Below are positions 19,477 to 28,438 of a stretch of 64,000 bases of DNA, in pieces (within the stretch, counting starts at the first letter, position 1; each line of letters starts with the position of its first letter). The notes under the pieces are model-generated. The model was not told the DNA's origin, did not search any database, and saw only the letters and a list, made by a program, of their open reading frames with translations. Location: the NCBI GenBank assembly GCA_905234695.1, contig CAJOHZ010000021.1:1-64000 (forward strand), given 5' to 3'. Source of the DNA: an uncultured Bacteroidales bacterium. Its GTDB lineage: Bacteria; Bacteroidota; Bacteroidia; Bacteroidales; P3. The translations under genes were made by a program, and so were the position numbers.

Positions 19477-20606
19477 AACTTTCTATCGTTTTCTATTAGT
19501 TTAACCAATTCCTCGACGGCATCCTTCTGGTCGATGTCGCGTTTGACGATTTCTTTTCCCTTGTAAAGGGTAATCTTTCCCCGACCGGAACCCACGTAGC
19601 CGTAGTCGGCATCAGCCATCTCACCGGGGCCGTTGACGATGCAGCCCATCACGCCAATCTTCACGCCCACCAGATGGCGCGTCTTTTCTTTGATTTCGCG
19701 TAGCGCCGTCTGGATGTCGTACTGCGTTCGGCCACACGAGGGGCAGGCGATGTACTCGGGCTGGGTGATGCGGGCGCCGACGGCCTGGAGGATGTCGTAG
19801 GCGATGGGCATCTCCTGCTCGGGGTCTTCAGTGAGGCTTACGCGCACAGTGTCGCCAATGCCGTCAAGCAGCAGTGCGCCTATGCCGGCGGCACTCTTGA
19901 GGCGTCCCTGCATTCCGTCGCCCGCCTCGGTTACACCTAGATGTATCGGGTAATCCATTCCCATGGCGTGCATTTTATGCACGAAGAGTCGAGTGCTGTC
20001 GACCATCACTTTCACATTGCTGGCCTTCATCGAGAAGACCAAGTCGTGGAAGTCTTGCTGACGGCAGACCTCGGCAAACTCGATAGCACTCTGAGCCATA
20101 CCCTCGGGGGTATTGCCGTAGCGGCTCATGATGCGCTCCGACAGCGAGCCGTGGTTGGTGCCGATGCGCATGGCGGTGTGGTGCGCCTTGCAGATGTCGA
20201 TGAGCGTGGCCATACGCTCCCCTATCCGCTTCAACTCGTCGTTGTATTCCTGCTCGGTGAACTCCAACTTGCCGGTGTTGCGGTCGGTATAGTTACCGGG
20301 GTTGACGCGCACCTTCTCCACCAACGTGGCGGCCACCTCAGCGGCCTTGGGGTTGAAGTGTATGTCCGCCACCAGCGGCACCTCGCAGCCACACTTCATC
20401 AACTCCTCCTTGATGCGGCCGAGGTTCTCCGCCGCCTTCACGTCGGGCGCGGTGATACGCACCAGTTCGCAGCCGGCCTCCACCATGCGGAGCGCCTGCT
20501 CCACGGTGGCCTTGGTGTCCATCGTGTCGGTGTTGGTCATGCTCTGCACCCTGATTGGCGCACCACCACCCATTGTCAGGTTTCCTATCTTGATTTGTCT
20601 GCTCAT
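19473..20606 (-). CDS. ispG: 4-hydroxy-3-methylbut-2-en-1-yl diphosphate synthase (flavodoxin), compact form
   Basis: 377 residues. IspG (GcpE) converts methylerythritol cyclodiphosphate to HMBPP in the MEP isoprenoid pathway using a [4Fe-4S] cluster. Visible: N-terminal IKIGNLTMGGGAPIRVQSMTNTDT, the TIM-barrel segment LVADIHFNPKAA, and the cluster ligands in CPSCGRTQYD and GCIVNGPGE near the C-terminus. The length is that of the compact bacterial enzyme; from memory, Bacteroidetes usually carry a form of about 600 residues with an inserted domain, so this is unusual. The gene overlaps its neighbours by 4 bp on each side. Confidence 0.9.
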   Translation of the reverse strand: MSRQIKIGNLTMGGGAPIRVQSMTNTDTMDTKATVEQALRMVEAGCELVRITAPDVKAAENLGRIKEELMKCGCEVPLVADIHFNPKAAEVAATLVEKVRVNPGNYTDRNTGKLEFTEQEYNDELKRIGERMATLIDICKAHHTAMRIGTNHGSLSERIMSRYGNTPEGMAQSAIEFAEVCRQQDFHDLVFSMKASNVKVMVDSTRLFVHKMHAMGMDYPIHLGVTEAGDGMQGRLKSAAGIGALLLDGIGDTVRVSLTEDPEQEMPIAYDILQAVGARITQPEYIACPSCGRTQYDIQTALREIKEKTRHLVGVKIGVMGCIVNGPGEMADADYGYVGSGRGKITLYKGKEIVKRDIDQKDAVEELVKLIENDRKL

Positions 20607-20965
20607 GATATACGTGCGATTGTTCTTTGCAGCGAGAGAATCTGGCTCTTGAGCTGTTTTATCTGGTCCTGTAGGTTAGCGTTCTGGCTGCGGAGCTTGC
20701 GATTCTCCTCAATCAACTCCAGCTGCGTGGGCTCGCGGTGCTCTTCATGGGCCTTCTTTTCGACACTTTGGCCAATAGTCTCATCATTAAATACCTTTCC
20801 CACGCCAGCCTGATCGGCCATGCGGATGAGTTCGGTGGGAGCGAAAGGCACTTCAAAGCCTGTCTCATCCTCTACAAACACCATGCCCCCCTGAATCTTC
20901 TTAACAATTCCGCCTCCCACAGAGTTGAGAAACTTCACCTTATCGCCTATTTCAAATTGTGCCAT
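20603..20965 (-). CDS. Short DUF2027-like protein with coiled coil
   Basis: 120 residues from the ATG at 20965, where MAQFEIGDKVKFLNSVGGG begins the domain; an upstream in-frame start would add 26 unrelated residues overlapping the lipoprotein gene. The N-terminal 50 residues resemble the first domain of Bacteroidota DUF2027 proteins, normally a larger protein with a C-terminal Smr domain. Here it is followed only by a coiled coil (about 78-116, heptads in LIEENRKLRSQNANLQDQI). Function unknown; a multimeric adaptor is conceivable. Its stop overlaps the ispG start by 4 bp. Confidence 0.7.
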   Translation of the reverse strand: MAQFEIGDKVKFLNSVGGGIVKKIQGGMVFVEDETGFEVPFAPTELIRMADQAGVGKVFNDETIGQSVEKKAHEEHREPTQLELIEENRKLRSQNANLQDQIKQLKSQILSLQRTIARIS

Positions 20966-20976
20966 AGATACTATAT

Positions 20977-21444
20977 TTATGGTTTTACGGTCATGTCTTT
21001 CTGTATGGTGTCGAGCATCCAAATGGGCGATTGGTTGCCGCATAGACGCTCGTAATCCTTGCTATTTGATGTGCTCCAGTCTGTAACCTTCACATCGGTG
21101 TAGTAAGCAGTACCGTTCGTGTGATCTACATTCACCCTGTACTGCACTGAGAAGTTCATCGTGTTGCCGTTGTCATCGACGAAACTGTAGGTGTCGTAGT
21201 TGAGCTGTTCGTTTGGAATCCAGTCGGACGAGTGGACGTCACCCTCGAAAGAAGGTGTAGAATGGCGCAGTTCGTTCCGACTGTCGTGTTTTTTACCGGT
21301 GAAGGTATATCCCTGCGCTTCGATGGCTGACACCACATCATCGACTGTCTTATTGAATGTCGGCATGGAGGTCACATATATGGGACCCGTGCAAGCTATG
21401 AAGACAAAAGCTGCCACGACTGTTATCAGTATCTTACGCATCAT
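20977..21444 (-). CDS. Small lipoprotein of unknown function
   Basis: 155 residues with a lipoprotein signal (MMRKILITVVAAFVFIACTG, lipidated Cys in FIAC). The mature domain of about 135 residues is not recognised. Two consecutive ATG codons are possible starts; both overlap the end of mpl. The downstream DUF2027-like gene follows after 11 bp. Attachment to the inner or outer membrane is inferred from the lipobox only. Confidence 0.7.
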   Translation of the reverse strand: MMRKILITVVAAFVFIACTGPIYVTSMPTFNKTVDDVVSAIEAQGYTFTGKKHDSRNELRHSTPSFEGDVHSSDWIPNEQLNYDTYSFVDDNGNTMNFSVQYRVNVDHTNGTAYYTDVKVTDWSTSNSKDYERLCGNQSPIWMLDTIQKDMTVKP

Positions 21445-22895
21445 ATAATCTCGTCTGCCAATTGTTTGAAATCGATGCCGTCGAAGTTGCCGCTGCTCAT
21501 CATCAGCAGATTTGCGTTATTCCAATTCATGGCCTTCACCTTCTCTACCATCGCCGTGCTGTCGGTGAAGACCTCCACGTTCCTCACTGCATTGTTTTTG
21601 TTTTCATCGGTGTTCGGTTCCCCTTCGGGGTTGCCGCCGAATGCCGCTTTCACCTCCTCGGGGTCGAGGTCGGGCAGCTTCTTGAGCTGCAGGGCATGCT
21701 TGCTGTAGTAGACATAGCGCACGTCGGCCTCATCCATGGCACCTTTGTACTGCTGCAGGAACTCCTGCGTCAGCGAGCTGAAGGTGTGCAGTTCCATACA
21801 GGCCACCAGCCGACGGCTCGGGTACTGCTCGCGCATGGCGTGGATGGTGGCGCGAAGTTTCGACGGCGCATGGGCGAAGTCTTTGTAGACGGCACAACTA
21901 TCGTTCTTCTTGACGAGCTCAAGACGCTTCGAGGCGCCCTCGAATGTACTTATGGCCTCGTCAAATTGAGTATCAGTCACCCCCACCATCCCCTTGGGGA
22001 GAAAGTTGGCATCGCGCAAGGCGATGCCGACCTGCCGGCAAGCCAAGCGTGCTGCGGTGAGGTTAAGCAGATTGTGGTGCCCGAATACCTGTAGGGGTGT
22101 ACCCCCGTGTACGCCCTTGCATAGATAAGTGACACCGTTTTCCACCCTATGCTCAGGACACACATACGGCAGCTTCTGGATGTCCGTGCGTCGATTCTCC
22201 ACCGCCACACGATGCACCTCAGCATCCTCGTCGCAGTATATCAGTGTCCCCTTGGGCTCGATAAGGTCTATGAACTTCGCAAACTGCTCACGATAGATAT
22301 CAAAGGTCGGGAAAACATTGATATGATCCCACTCAATACCAGTGATGATGGCCACATTGGGCTTGTAAAGGTGGAACTTCGGCCTGCGGTCGATGGGCGA
22401 GGTCAGGTATTCGTCGCCCTCGATGACCATCACCTTGGCGGTATGGCTTAGGCGTACCATCACCTCGAAACCTTTGAGCTGTGCCCCCACCATATAGTCA
22501 GCCTCGATGCCGCAATGCGCCAGCACATGCAGTATCATCGCTGTGGTGGTTGTCTTGCCATGCGAGCCGCCCACCACGATGCGCAGTTTGTCCTTCGACT
22601 GCTCGTAGAGGTATTCGGGGTAGGAATAAATCTTGAGTCCCAACTCCTGCGCCTTTAGCAACTCGGGGTTGTCGATGCGGGCATGCATACCCAGCACTAC
22701 GGCATCCAAATCCGGGGTGATGCGCTCGGGATGCCAGCCCTCCTCCTTCGGCAACAGGCCATATTTCTCCAGCCGGCTTTTGGCGGGGTCGAATATCTCA
22801 TCGTCACTGCCGGTGACGTTAATTCCTTTTTGGCACAGGGCGATAGCGAGGTTGTGCATCGCCGAGCCACCGATGGCTATAAAGTGTACTCTCAT
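21441..22895 (-). CDS. mpl: UDP-N-acetylmuramate:L-alanyl-gamma-D-glutamyl-meso-DAP ligase (murein recycling)
   Basis: 484 residues of the Mur ligase family. Mpl rejoins the recycled tripeptide L-Ala-gamma-D-Glu-mDAP to UDP-MurNAc in the cytoplasm. Visible: the N-terminal Rossmann motif FIAIGGSAMHNLA, the ATP loop GGSHGKTTTT (near residue 110), EGDEYLTSP and ITGIEWDHINVFPT of the central domain, and YKDFAHAPSKLRAT in the C-terminal domain. The length fits the family. It contains a dispersed near-palindromic repeat at 22089-22116 read as GVHGGTPLQ. It overlaps HD-hydrolase and lipoprotein genes by 4 bp each. Confidence 0.92.
   Translation of the reverse strand: MRVHFIAIGGSAMHNLAIALCQKGINVTGSDDEIFDPAKSRLEKYGLLPKEEGWHPERITPDLDAVVLGMHARIDNPELLKAQELGLKIYSYPEYLYEQSKDKLRIVVGGSHGKTTTTAMILHVLAHCGIEADYMVGAQLKGFEVMVRLSHTAKVMVIEGDEYLTSPIDRRPKFHLYKPNVAIITGIEWDHINVFPTFDIYREQFAKFIDLIEPKGTLIYCDEDAEVHRVAVENRRTDIQKLPYVCPEHRVENGVTYLCKGVHGGTPLQVFGHHNLLNLTAARLACRQVGIALRDANFLPKGMVGVTDTQFDEAISTFEGASKRLELVKKNDSCAVYKDFAHAPSKLRATIHAMREQYPSRRLVACMELHTFSSLTQEFLQQYKGAMDEADVRYVYYSKHALQLKKLPDLDPEEVKAAFGGNPEGEPNTDENKNNAVRNVEVFTDSTAMVEKVKAMNWNNANLLMMSSGNFDGIDFKQLADEII
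22089..22116 (-). repeat. Small dispersed near-palindromic repeat inside mpl
   Basis: On the minus strand GGGCGTACACGGGGGTACAC followed by CCCTACAG, read as GVHGGTPLQ. Closely matches 23303-23330 and 40418-40445. Confidence 0.7.
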
Positions 22896-24094
22896 TTATT
22901 GGGGTCTTTAGGGTAATACTTGAAATACTTGGTCACCTGCTTCTCCAGGAAGTGGCGGTCGAGTTGGTCGCTGGCTTCGCTAATGGGCAGGCAGCGACCA
23001 TCTTTATAAAGCACCTTGATTTCCTGGTCGGCAAAATCGTAACTGCGGTTATGGAGGCGACCTGTCCCTTCGAAGTAATTAGTGACACCTTTCACCTCTT
23101 CAAACGGTTCATTGCTGAAACGAATGGCAGGCAGACGTCGGTTGACCATATTACAGCACAACGTGCTCAGAATCTCGTCGTCGCAATGCTGCCAGTGTTT
23201 CATGGCCACCATGATGTCGTCGTCGTCCACCTCGGCAAAGGCGTCAAGCAAATCGGGATTGCAGCGGAAGTCTGTCTCGGTGAAAGACCTTTCCAGAAAC
23301 ATCTGTAGAGGCGCACCCCTGTGTACGCCCGTTTGTTCATTTCCTGACGCATCCCAGGAGTTGCCCACATCTCTACGGCGGCGCAATATATTCAGCAGCA
23401 GCTGGTCGGCGGCAATGACGGTTTTGTGCATATACACTTGCCAGTACATCAGCCGGCGGCTGATGATGAACTTCTCCACACTGTAGATGCCTTTCTCGTC
23501 CACCACCAATTCATCGTCATGGACGTTTAACATACTGATGATACGGTCGGTACCCACAATTCCTTCGCTCACTCCTGTAAAGAAACTGTCACGTCCGAGG
23601 TAATCCAGTCGGTCCATATCCAGCTGGCTACTCACTAGCTGATGCAGGAAATGTTTGTGGTAACGGTTGGCGAAAATCTCAATGGCAACATCCAAAGCGC
23701 CTTTCATTTCCACATTGATACGCTGCATCATCAGCAACGTAATCTCCTCATGTGGCACATCCACCAGCACACGCTCACTGGTGTGCGAGAAGGGGCCATG
23801 TCCGATGTCGTGAAGCAGAATGGCCAGCTTGGCCCCGCGACATTCCTCGTCGGTGATTTCCACCCCCTTCTGCTTCAGCACCTCCAGCGCACGCCCCATG
23901 AGGTTCAGCGCGCCGAGCATGTGGCTGAAGCGCGTATGCATCGCCCCGGGGTAGACCAGGTACGTCAGACCCAGTTGCTTGATGCGCCGCTGCCGCTGAA
24001 AGTAGGGATGGTCGATGACCTGCAGAATCACTGGGTCGTCGACCGAGAGGAACCCGTCATACACCGGATCGTTGATTATTTTGCGTTTCGTCAT
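22892..24094 (-). CDS. HD-domain phosphohydrolase
   Basis: 400 residues of the YdhJ/dNTPase-like HD family common in Bacteroidota. Metal-binding motifs are present: H in HTRFSHMLGA (near residue 53), HDIGHGPFSHTSE (near 92) and the later DMDRLDYLGRDSFFTG. The family hydrolyses (deoxy)nucleoside phosphates; the substrate here is not known. Between about residues 250 and 275 lies an extra stretch (DASGNEQTGVHRGAPLQM) that includes a dispersed repeat at 23303-23330 and may be an insertion in a loop. Overlaps the redox-protein gene upstream and mpl downstream by 4 bp. Confidence 0.85.
   Translation of the reverse strand: MTKRKIINDPVYDGFLSVDDPVILQVIDHPYFQRQRRIKQLGLTYLVYPGAMHTRFSHMLGALNLMGRALEVLKQKGVEITDEECRGAKLAILLHDIGHGPFSHTSERVLVDVPHEEITLLMMQRINVEMKGALDVAIEIFANRYHKHFLHQLVSSQLDMDRLDYLGRDSFFTGVSEGIVGTDRIISMLNVHDDELVVDEKGIYSVEKFIISRRLMYWQVYMHKTVIAADQLLLNILRRRRDVGNSWDASGNEQTGVHRGAPLQMFLERSFTETDFRCNPDLLDAFAEVDDDDIMVAMKHWQHCDDEILSTLCCNMVNRRLPAIRFSNEPFEEVKGVTNYFEGTGRLHNRSYDFADQEIKVLYKDGRCLPISEASDQLDRHFLEKQVTKYFKYYPKDPNK
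23303..23330 (-). repeat. Small dispersed near-palindromic repeat inside the HD hydrolase gene
   Basis: On the minus strand GGGCGTACACAGGGGTGCGC followed by CTCTACAG, read as GVHRGAPLQ in the gene frame. Confidence 0.7.
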
Positions 24095-24447
24095 ATTACC
24101 TCAGATAACAAGCCGGTGGCGTAGGCTATCATGTCGGGACAAGGCTTCTTGCCTGCTTCAAGTAGACGGGCGCAAACGATATCTCCGTTATCCTCACGGA
24201 ATTTCTCTATCAGAGGTCGCACCTCGTCGGTGTAGCCTGCAAGGCCACAGACCATGGCCATGCCTGTGACACAGCCACATACTTCTCTTGTACCGGCAAT
24301 ACCGCGGCCGAAGGGGGCGGCCATATTTAAAGCGTGTCTAGGTTGTATCGGCAGTTTGTCGGCACATGCCATCACCACCGATTGGCAGCAGTTACAACCC
24401 TGCCGATGCAGCCCGCGGGCTTTTTCTATTCTTTCTTCTTTAGTCAT
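24091..24447 (-). CDS. C_GCAxxG_C_C family probable redox protein
   Basis: 118 residues. The Cys pattern GCNCCQSVV near the N-terminus and VCGCVTGMAMVCG in the middle, plus a late Cys (KPCPDMIAY), match the C_GCAxxG_C_C family, small proteins thought to have a redox or metal role but without proven function. Encoded 20 bp after the TrmH-like gene and overlapping the HD gene by 4 bp. Confidence 0.8.
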   Translation of the reverse strand: MTKEERIEKARGLHRQGCNCCQSVVMACADKLPIQPRHALNMAAPFGRGIAGTREVCGCVTGMAMVCGLAGYTDEVRPLIEKFREDNGDIVCARLLEAGKKPCPDMIAYATGLLSEVI

Positions 24448-24467
24448 AGTGTTCTCCCTTCTTTACT

Positions 24468-25022
24468 TTACTTCATTTCGTTATCGGAATGCCACTGGCA
24501 TATTTGTTTTGATATTTCCCAAATCACGATGGCGGCGGCGCAACTCACGTTGAGCGAGTGCTTGGTGCCATACTGCGGTATCTCCAGCGAGCCGTCGCAT
24601 AGTTCCATGACCGACTCCTGCACACCGTCAATCTCGTTGCCGAGAACAATGGCAATCGGGCTGTCTGTATCCACGCTGTCAGCTCCAAGCCGCAAACTGT
24701 TGTGGGCGATTTCCACTGCATATACCCTATAGCCACGCTCTCTCAACTCCTGCACACACGCGGCGGTGTCCTCGTGGTAGCTCCACTCCACCGAGACTTC
24801 GGCACCCAGGGCCGTCTTGTGAATCTCACGGTGCGGCGGTGTGGCGGTGATGCCGCAGAGGGCAATATGCTCCACGCGGAAGGCGTCCGACGTGCGAAAC
24901 ACCGAGCCGATATTGTTGAGACTCCGCACATTGTCGAGCACCACCGTCAGCGGAATCTTCTCGCTCTCGCGGAACTCCTCGACGCTCATGCGTCCCATTT
25001 CCTCTGTCGTCAGTTTCTTCAT
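24468..25022 (-). CDS. TrmH/SpoU-family RNA methyltransferase
   Basis: 184 residues. SPOUT-class 2'-O-methyltransferase motifs are all visible: motif 1 [18 protein letters not shown], motif 2 [10 protein letters not shown] and motif 3 [18 protein letters not shown], which form the trefoil-knot S-adenosylmethionine site. The family methylates rRNA or tRNA; the target is not predictable here. No N-terminal substrate-binding domain is present beyond a short helix. Its ATG overlaps the sufB stop by 4 bp. Confidence 0.88.
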   Translation of the reverse strand: MKKLTTEEMGRMSVEEFRESEKIPLTVVLDNVRSLNNIGSVFRTSDAFRVEHIALCGITATPPHREIHKTALGAEVSVEWSYHEDTAACVQELRERGYRVYAVEIAHNSLRLGADSVDTDSPIAIVLGNEIDGVQESVMELCDGSLEIPQYGTKHSLNVSCAAAIVIWEISKQICQWHSDNEMK

Positions 25023-26467
25023 CCCACGCTCCCTTCCAAACTGATGCTTAGAAGTTTCTGGGCTTCCACGGCGAACTCCATAGGAAGCTTCTTCAGCACA
25101 TCCTTGGCGTAGCCGTTGACTATCAAACCCACGGCGCTTTCAGGGCTGATGCCGCGTTGCTGGCAGTAAAAGAGCTGGTCTTCGCTGATTTTCGATGTAG
25201 TGGCCTCATGTTCAAGGATGGAGGTCGAGTTATCTGCCTTGATATAAGGCCATGTGTGCGCACCGCAGGTATCGCCCAGCAAGAGGCTGTCGCACTGTGA
25301 GTAGTTTCGGGAATTCTCTGCTCCTTTGTTAATCTGCACCAATCCACGATAACTGTTCTGGCTATGTCCTGCACTGATACCCTTGGAGATAATAGTGCTG
25401 TGGGTGTTCTTGCCCACATGCACCATCTTCGTGCCAGTGTCGGCCTGCTGGTAGTTGTTGGTGACAGCCACAGAGTAGAACTCTGCCGTCGAGTCGTCGC
25501 CTTGCAGTATGCAGCTGGGGTACTTCCAGGTCACGGCACTACCCGTCTCCACCTGCGTCCAGCTAATCTTGGAGTGTGACCCTTTGCAGATGCCTCGTTT
25601 CGTGACAAAGTTATAGATGCCGCCCTTTCCGTTTTTATCGCCGGGGTACCAGTTCTGCACCGTACTGTACTTCACCTCTGCATCTTTCATGGCCACGATT
25701 TCCACGATGGCAGCATGTAACTGGTTTTCGTCACGTTGCGGGGCTGTACACCCTTCCATGTAGCTAACGTATGCCTCCTCGTCGGCCACGATGAGCGTAC
25801 GCTCGAACTGGCCTGTGCCCTTGGCATTGATACGGAAATAACTGCTGAGTTCTATCGGACAGCGCACTCCCTTGGGAATGTAGCAGAACGATCCATCGGA
25901 GAACACCGCGCTGTTCAGGGCGGCGAAGAAATTGTCGCCCGCCGGCACCACCGACCCGAGGTACTGCTTCACCAGTTCGGGATAACGGCGTACCGCCTCG
26001 CTGATCGGACAGAAGATAATTCCCTTCTCTTCCAACATCTTCTGCGAAGTGGTCTTGACTGACACCGAGTCCATGATGGCATCGTAGGCCACCCCCGCTA
26101 ACTCCTTCTGTTCCCGCAACGGGATACCCAGTTTGTCGAACGTAGCCAACAACTCGGGGTCCACCTCGTCAAGGCTTTTCTTTTTGGGTTGTTGCTTGGG
26201 TGCGGCATAGTAGATGATGTCTTGGTAATCCACCTTGTCGTACTGGAGGTGTGCCCAGTCGGGTTCCTTCATCGTCTGCCATCGGCGGAATGCCTTCAGA
26301 CGGAAGTCCAACAACCACTCCGGCTCCTCCTTTTTCCGTGAAATTAAACGGATAACATCTTCGTTAAGGCCTTTGCCTATAGTGTCCGTGTCAATATCGG
26401 TAACGAAACCCCATTTATATTCTTCGTTCGTAACCTCTTGGATAATATCTTCTTGCTTTTCTGCCAT
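25019..26467 (-). CDS. sufB: Fe-S cluster assembly scaffold SufB
   Basis: 482 residues. SufB, with SufC and SufD, assembles Fe-S clusters under oxidative or iron stress. Visible: [14 protein letters not shown] and YYAAPKQQ near the N-terminus, then the parallel beta-helix core with [13 protein letters not shown] and [38 protein letters not shown], the strongest family signature. The length fits. SufC, SufD and SufS are not adjacent, which is unusual; the next gene is a methyltransferase. First gene of the ten-gene minus-strand run, with a promoter at 26496-26503. Confidence 0.95.
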   Translation of the reverse strand: MAEKQEDIIQEVTNEEYKWGFVTDIDTDTIGKGLNEDVIRLISRKKEEPEWLLDFRLKAFRRWQTMKEPDWAHLQYDKVDYQDIIYYAAPKQQPKKKSLDEVDPELLATFDKLGIPLREQKELAGVAYDAIMDSVSVKTTSQKMLEEKGIIFCPISEAVRRYPELVKQYLGSVVPAGDNFFAALNSAVFSDGSFCYIPKGVRCPIELSSYFRINAKGTGQFERTLIVADEEAYVSYMEGCTAPQRDENQLHAAIVEIVAMKDAEVKYSTVQNWYPGDKNGKGGIYNFVTKRGICKGSHSKISWTQVETGSAVTWKYPSCILQGDDSTAEFYSVAVTNNYQQADTGTKMVHVGKNTHSTIISKGISAGHSQNSYRGLVQINKGAENSRNYSQCDSLLLGDTCGAHTWPYIKADNSTSILEHEATTSKISEDQLFYCQQRGISPESAVGLIVNGYAKDVLKKLPMEFAVEAQKLLSISLEGSVG

Positions 26468-26495
26468 AGCGATATGCGTAACTATATTCCAACTG

Positions 26496-26503
26496 CAAAG
26501 ATA
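26496..26503 (-). promoter_or_regulatory. -7 promoter element for the sufB-led operon
   Basis: On the minus strand this reads TATCTTTG followed by CA, a perfect TAnnTTTG element 29 bp before the sufB ATG and just past the end of the upstream msrA-type gene. Confidence 0.65.
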
Positions 26504-26521
26504 CGAAAAAAAAGTGGAAAA

Positions 26522-27469
26522 TCAGCCGACAATCTGCTCAAGCCAATATCTGTCGCAATCATCGAACGCAGCCAGTTGACGGCTGTCGATGTCGAGCACC
26601 GCTACAATACTGCCCTCGCGCCATACCGGAACCACAATCTCGCTGCGCGACTCGGAACTGCAGGCGATATGGCCTTCAAACCGTTCCACATCAGGCACTA
26701 TCACTGTTCGTTGCCGCTGCCAGGCCGTGCCACACACGCCTTGTCCATAGGCAATGCGCATACATGCTAACGGACCTTGGAAGGGGCCCAATACCAGTTG
26801 ATCGCCCAGCACACGGTAGAACCCTGTCCACCAATGGCCAAATGTGTCATGCAGCAATGCTGCCATATTAGCCATAAGCGCCACCTCGTCAGTCTCTCCC
26901 TCGGCAAGGGATTGCATCTGTCGCAACACCAAGGCATAGCGGTCGTTTTTCTGTATCGTGTCCGTATCCCGCTGCCGGCGGGCCTCTTCAAACAACGATG
27001 ACGGCAAATGGCAATAGCCGCCAGGGGTATGGGCAAGGTAATCCTGATGATACTCCTCAGCGCGGTAGAAAGAGCTGAGTGGCAGCAGTTCTACCTGCAG
27101 CGGAGCCGAGCACCGCGAAGCCTCCTGTTCCATCACGTACTCGGCCATGGGGCGGTCATCTGCATCGGTATAGTAAATACCTGTCCGATAGCGAGTACCC
27201 TCATCGGCACCCTGACGGTTGAGGCTGGTGGGGTCAATGCTGCGGAAATACATCTCCAACAGATACTTCAATGAGATACGTTGCGGATTGTAGCGGACAT
27301 GCACAGTCTCGGCAAATCCTGTAGTGTCGGTATAAACCTCTTCATAGGTAGGGTGTTGCGTATGCCCGTTGGCATACCCTGTTTCGGTAAATACTACCCC
27401 ATCAAGTTGTTTCAAATAATGCTCGGCACCCCAAAAGCAGCCTGCTGCCAAATAGATTTCTTTTTCCAT
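26522..27469 (-). CDS. Methionine sulfoxide reductase fusion: MsrA plus GAF-type free-Met-R-SO reductase (fRMsr)
   Basis: 315 residues with two catalytic modules. Residues 1 to about 160 are MsrA (reduces Met-S-sulfoxide): GCFWGAEHY with nucleophilic Cys near 11, GYANGHTQHPTYEEV, and GGYCHL with a candidate resolving Cys. Residues about 175-315 are a GAF domain of the fRMsr type (reduces free Met-R-sulfoxide): all three expected Cys are present in GPLACMRI, GVCGTA and GHIACSSESRSEIVVPV, followed by VLDIDS. The two halves together would cover both stereoisomers of free methionine sulfoxide. Located between sufB and the recombinase gene, on the same strand. Confidence 0.9.
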   Translation of the reverse strand: MEKEIYLAAGCFWGAEHYLKQLDGVVFTETGYANGHTQHPTYEEVYTDTTGFAETVHVRYNPQRISLKYLLEMYFRSIDPTSLNRQGADEGTRYRTGIYYTDADDRPMAEYVMEQEASRCSAPLQVELLPLSSFYRAEEYHQDYLAHTPGGYCHLPSSLFEEARRQRDTDTIQKNDRYALVLRQMQSLAEGETDEVALMANMAALLHDTFGHWWTGFYRVLGDQLVLGPFQGPLACMRIAYGQGVCGTAWQRQRTVIVPDVERFEGHIACSSESRSEIVVPVWREGSIVAVLDIDSRQLAAFDDCDRYWLEQIVG

Positions 27470-27523
27470 ACCCTTATAACGAAACCACGGCCACTTTTAT
27501 TGTCACTTGCGACGTGACTCAGG

Positions 27524-28429
27524 CTACTTCTTGTAGTGTGGGTGATAGGACTCGATAGTCTCGCGCAAATACTGGCGACTTAGATGAGTATATATCTCTG
27601 TGGTTGCCAAACACTCATGCCCAAGCATCTCTTGTACTGCTCGAAGGTCTGCCCCGTTCTGCACCAACTCTGTGGCGAAGGTGTGGCGGAGGCTGTGAGG
27701 CGATACATGTTTGTCCAGACCGGCCTTCTCTACCGCCTCTTTGATGAACTGGAATACTGCCACTCGGCTTAGGTGGTGGCCTCTGAGATTAAGAAACACG
27801 TATTTCTCTTCGCCCGGTTTAGGCTGTATCTGGCTGCGGAGAGTCAGGATATATTCCTCCAGCAGTCGCAGGGCCCTTGCATTGATGGGAACCCACCGTT
27901 CTTTATTGCCCTTTCCAAACACCTGAAGGAAGCCCTCGTCGGCGAAAATGTTCGAGAGTTTCATATTCACTAACTCACTTACTCTCAATCCGCAACCATA
28001 CAGCACTTCAACCATTACATAATTTCTTGCCGGCCCCGGCATACTGCGGTCGAAAGTAGACTGGATGGCCTCGATATCGCTATCGGTCAACACATCGGGC
28101 AAGTGCTTGGGGCGGGTGGGCATCTCCACCATCTCGGCCGGATTCTCTCGCACCGCATCCTCGACGACCATCATCCGGTAAAAGGTACGCATGGCCGAGA
28201 TAAGTCGACATTGGGTGGAAATCTCAATACCCGTATCCGCCAACTCTTTGAGCATCTCGCGGATAAGGCCGACATCCACCTGTTCGGGAGACACCCCATG
28301 CTCCTCGGCATAACGGCGCAGATGAGCCATGTCGCGCAGATACGACTGCACCGTGTTGTCGGCATAGTTGCGTTCCAGCCGCAAATAGGTCTCGAAATCG
28401 CGTAGTGTATGTTGCCAAGGAGATGTCAT
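27524..28429 (-). CDS. xerD: Tyrosine recombinase XerC/XerD family
   Basis: 301 residues: N-terminal SAM-like core-binding domain (LRDFETYLRLERNYADNTVQSY) and C-terminal catalytic domain with the RHRY set: Arg in YGCGLRVSELV, His and Arg in SPHSLRHTFATEL, His and Tyr in LGHECLATTEIYTHLS. Length and lack of accessory domains fit the chromosome-dimer resolution recombinases acting at dif with FtsK; XerD rather than XerC is the best guess but cannot be settled here. Starts 9 bp after the mtgA stop, so likely co-transcribed. Confidence 0.88.
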   Translation of the reverse strand: MTSPWQHTLRDFETYLRLERNYADNTVQSYLRDMAHLRRYAEEHGVSPEQVDVGLIREMLKELADTGIEISTQCRLISAMRTFYRMMVVEDAVRENPAEMVEMPTRPKHLPDVLTDSDIEAIQSTFDRSMPGPARNYVMVEVLYGCGLRVSELVNMKLSNIFADEGFLQVFGKGNKERWVPINARALRLLEEYILTLRSQIQPKPGEEKYVFLNLRGHHLSRVAVFQFIKEAVEKAGLDKHVSPHSLRHTFATELVQNGADLRAVQEMLGHECLATTEIYTHLSRQYLRETIESYHPHYKK

Positions 28430-28438
28430 CGGGTTCCG

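Noticed and set aside
27501-27517. Hairpin GTCAC-GTGAC between the msrA fusion and xerD genes
   Set aside because: Only 5 bp of stem and no T tract; too weak to report as a terminator.
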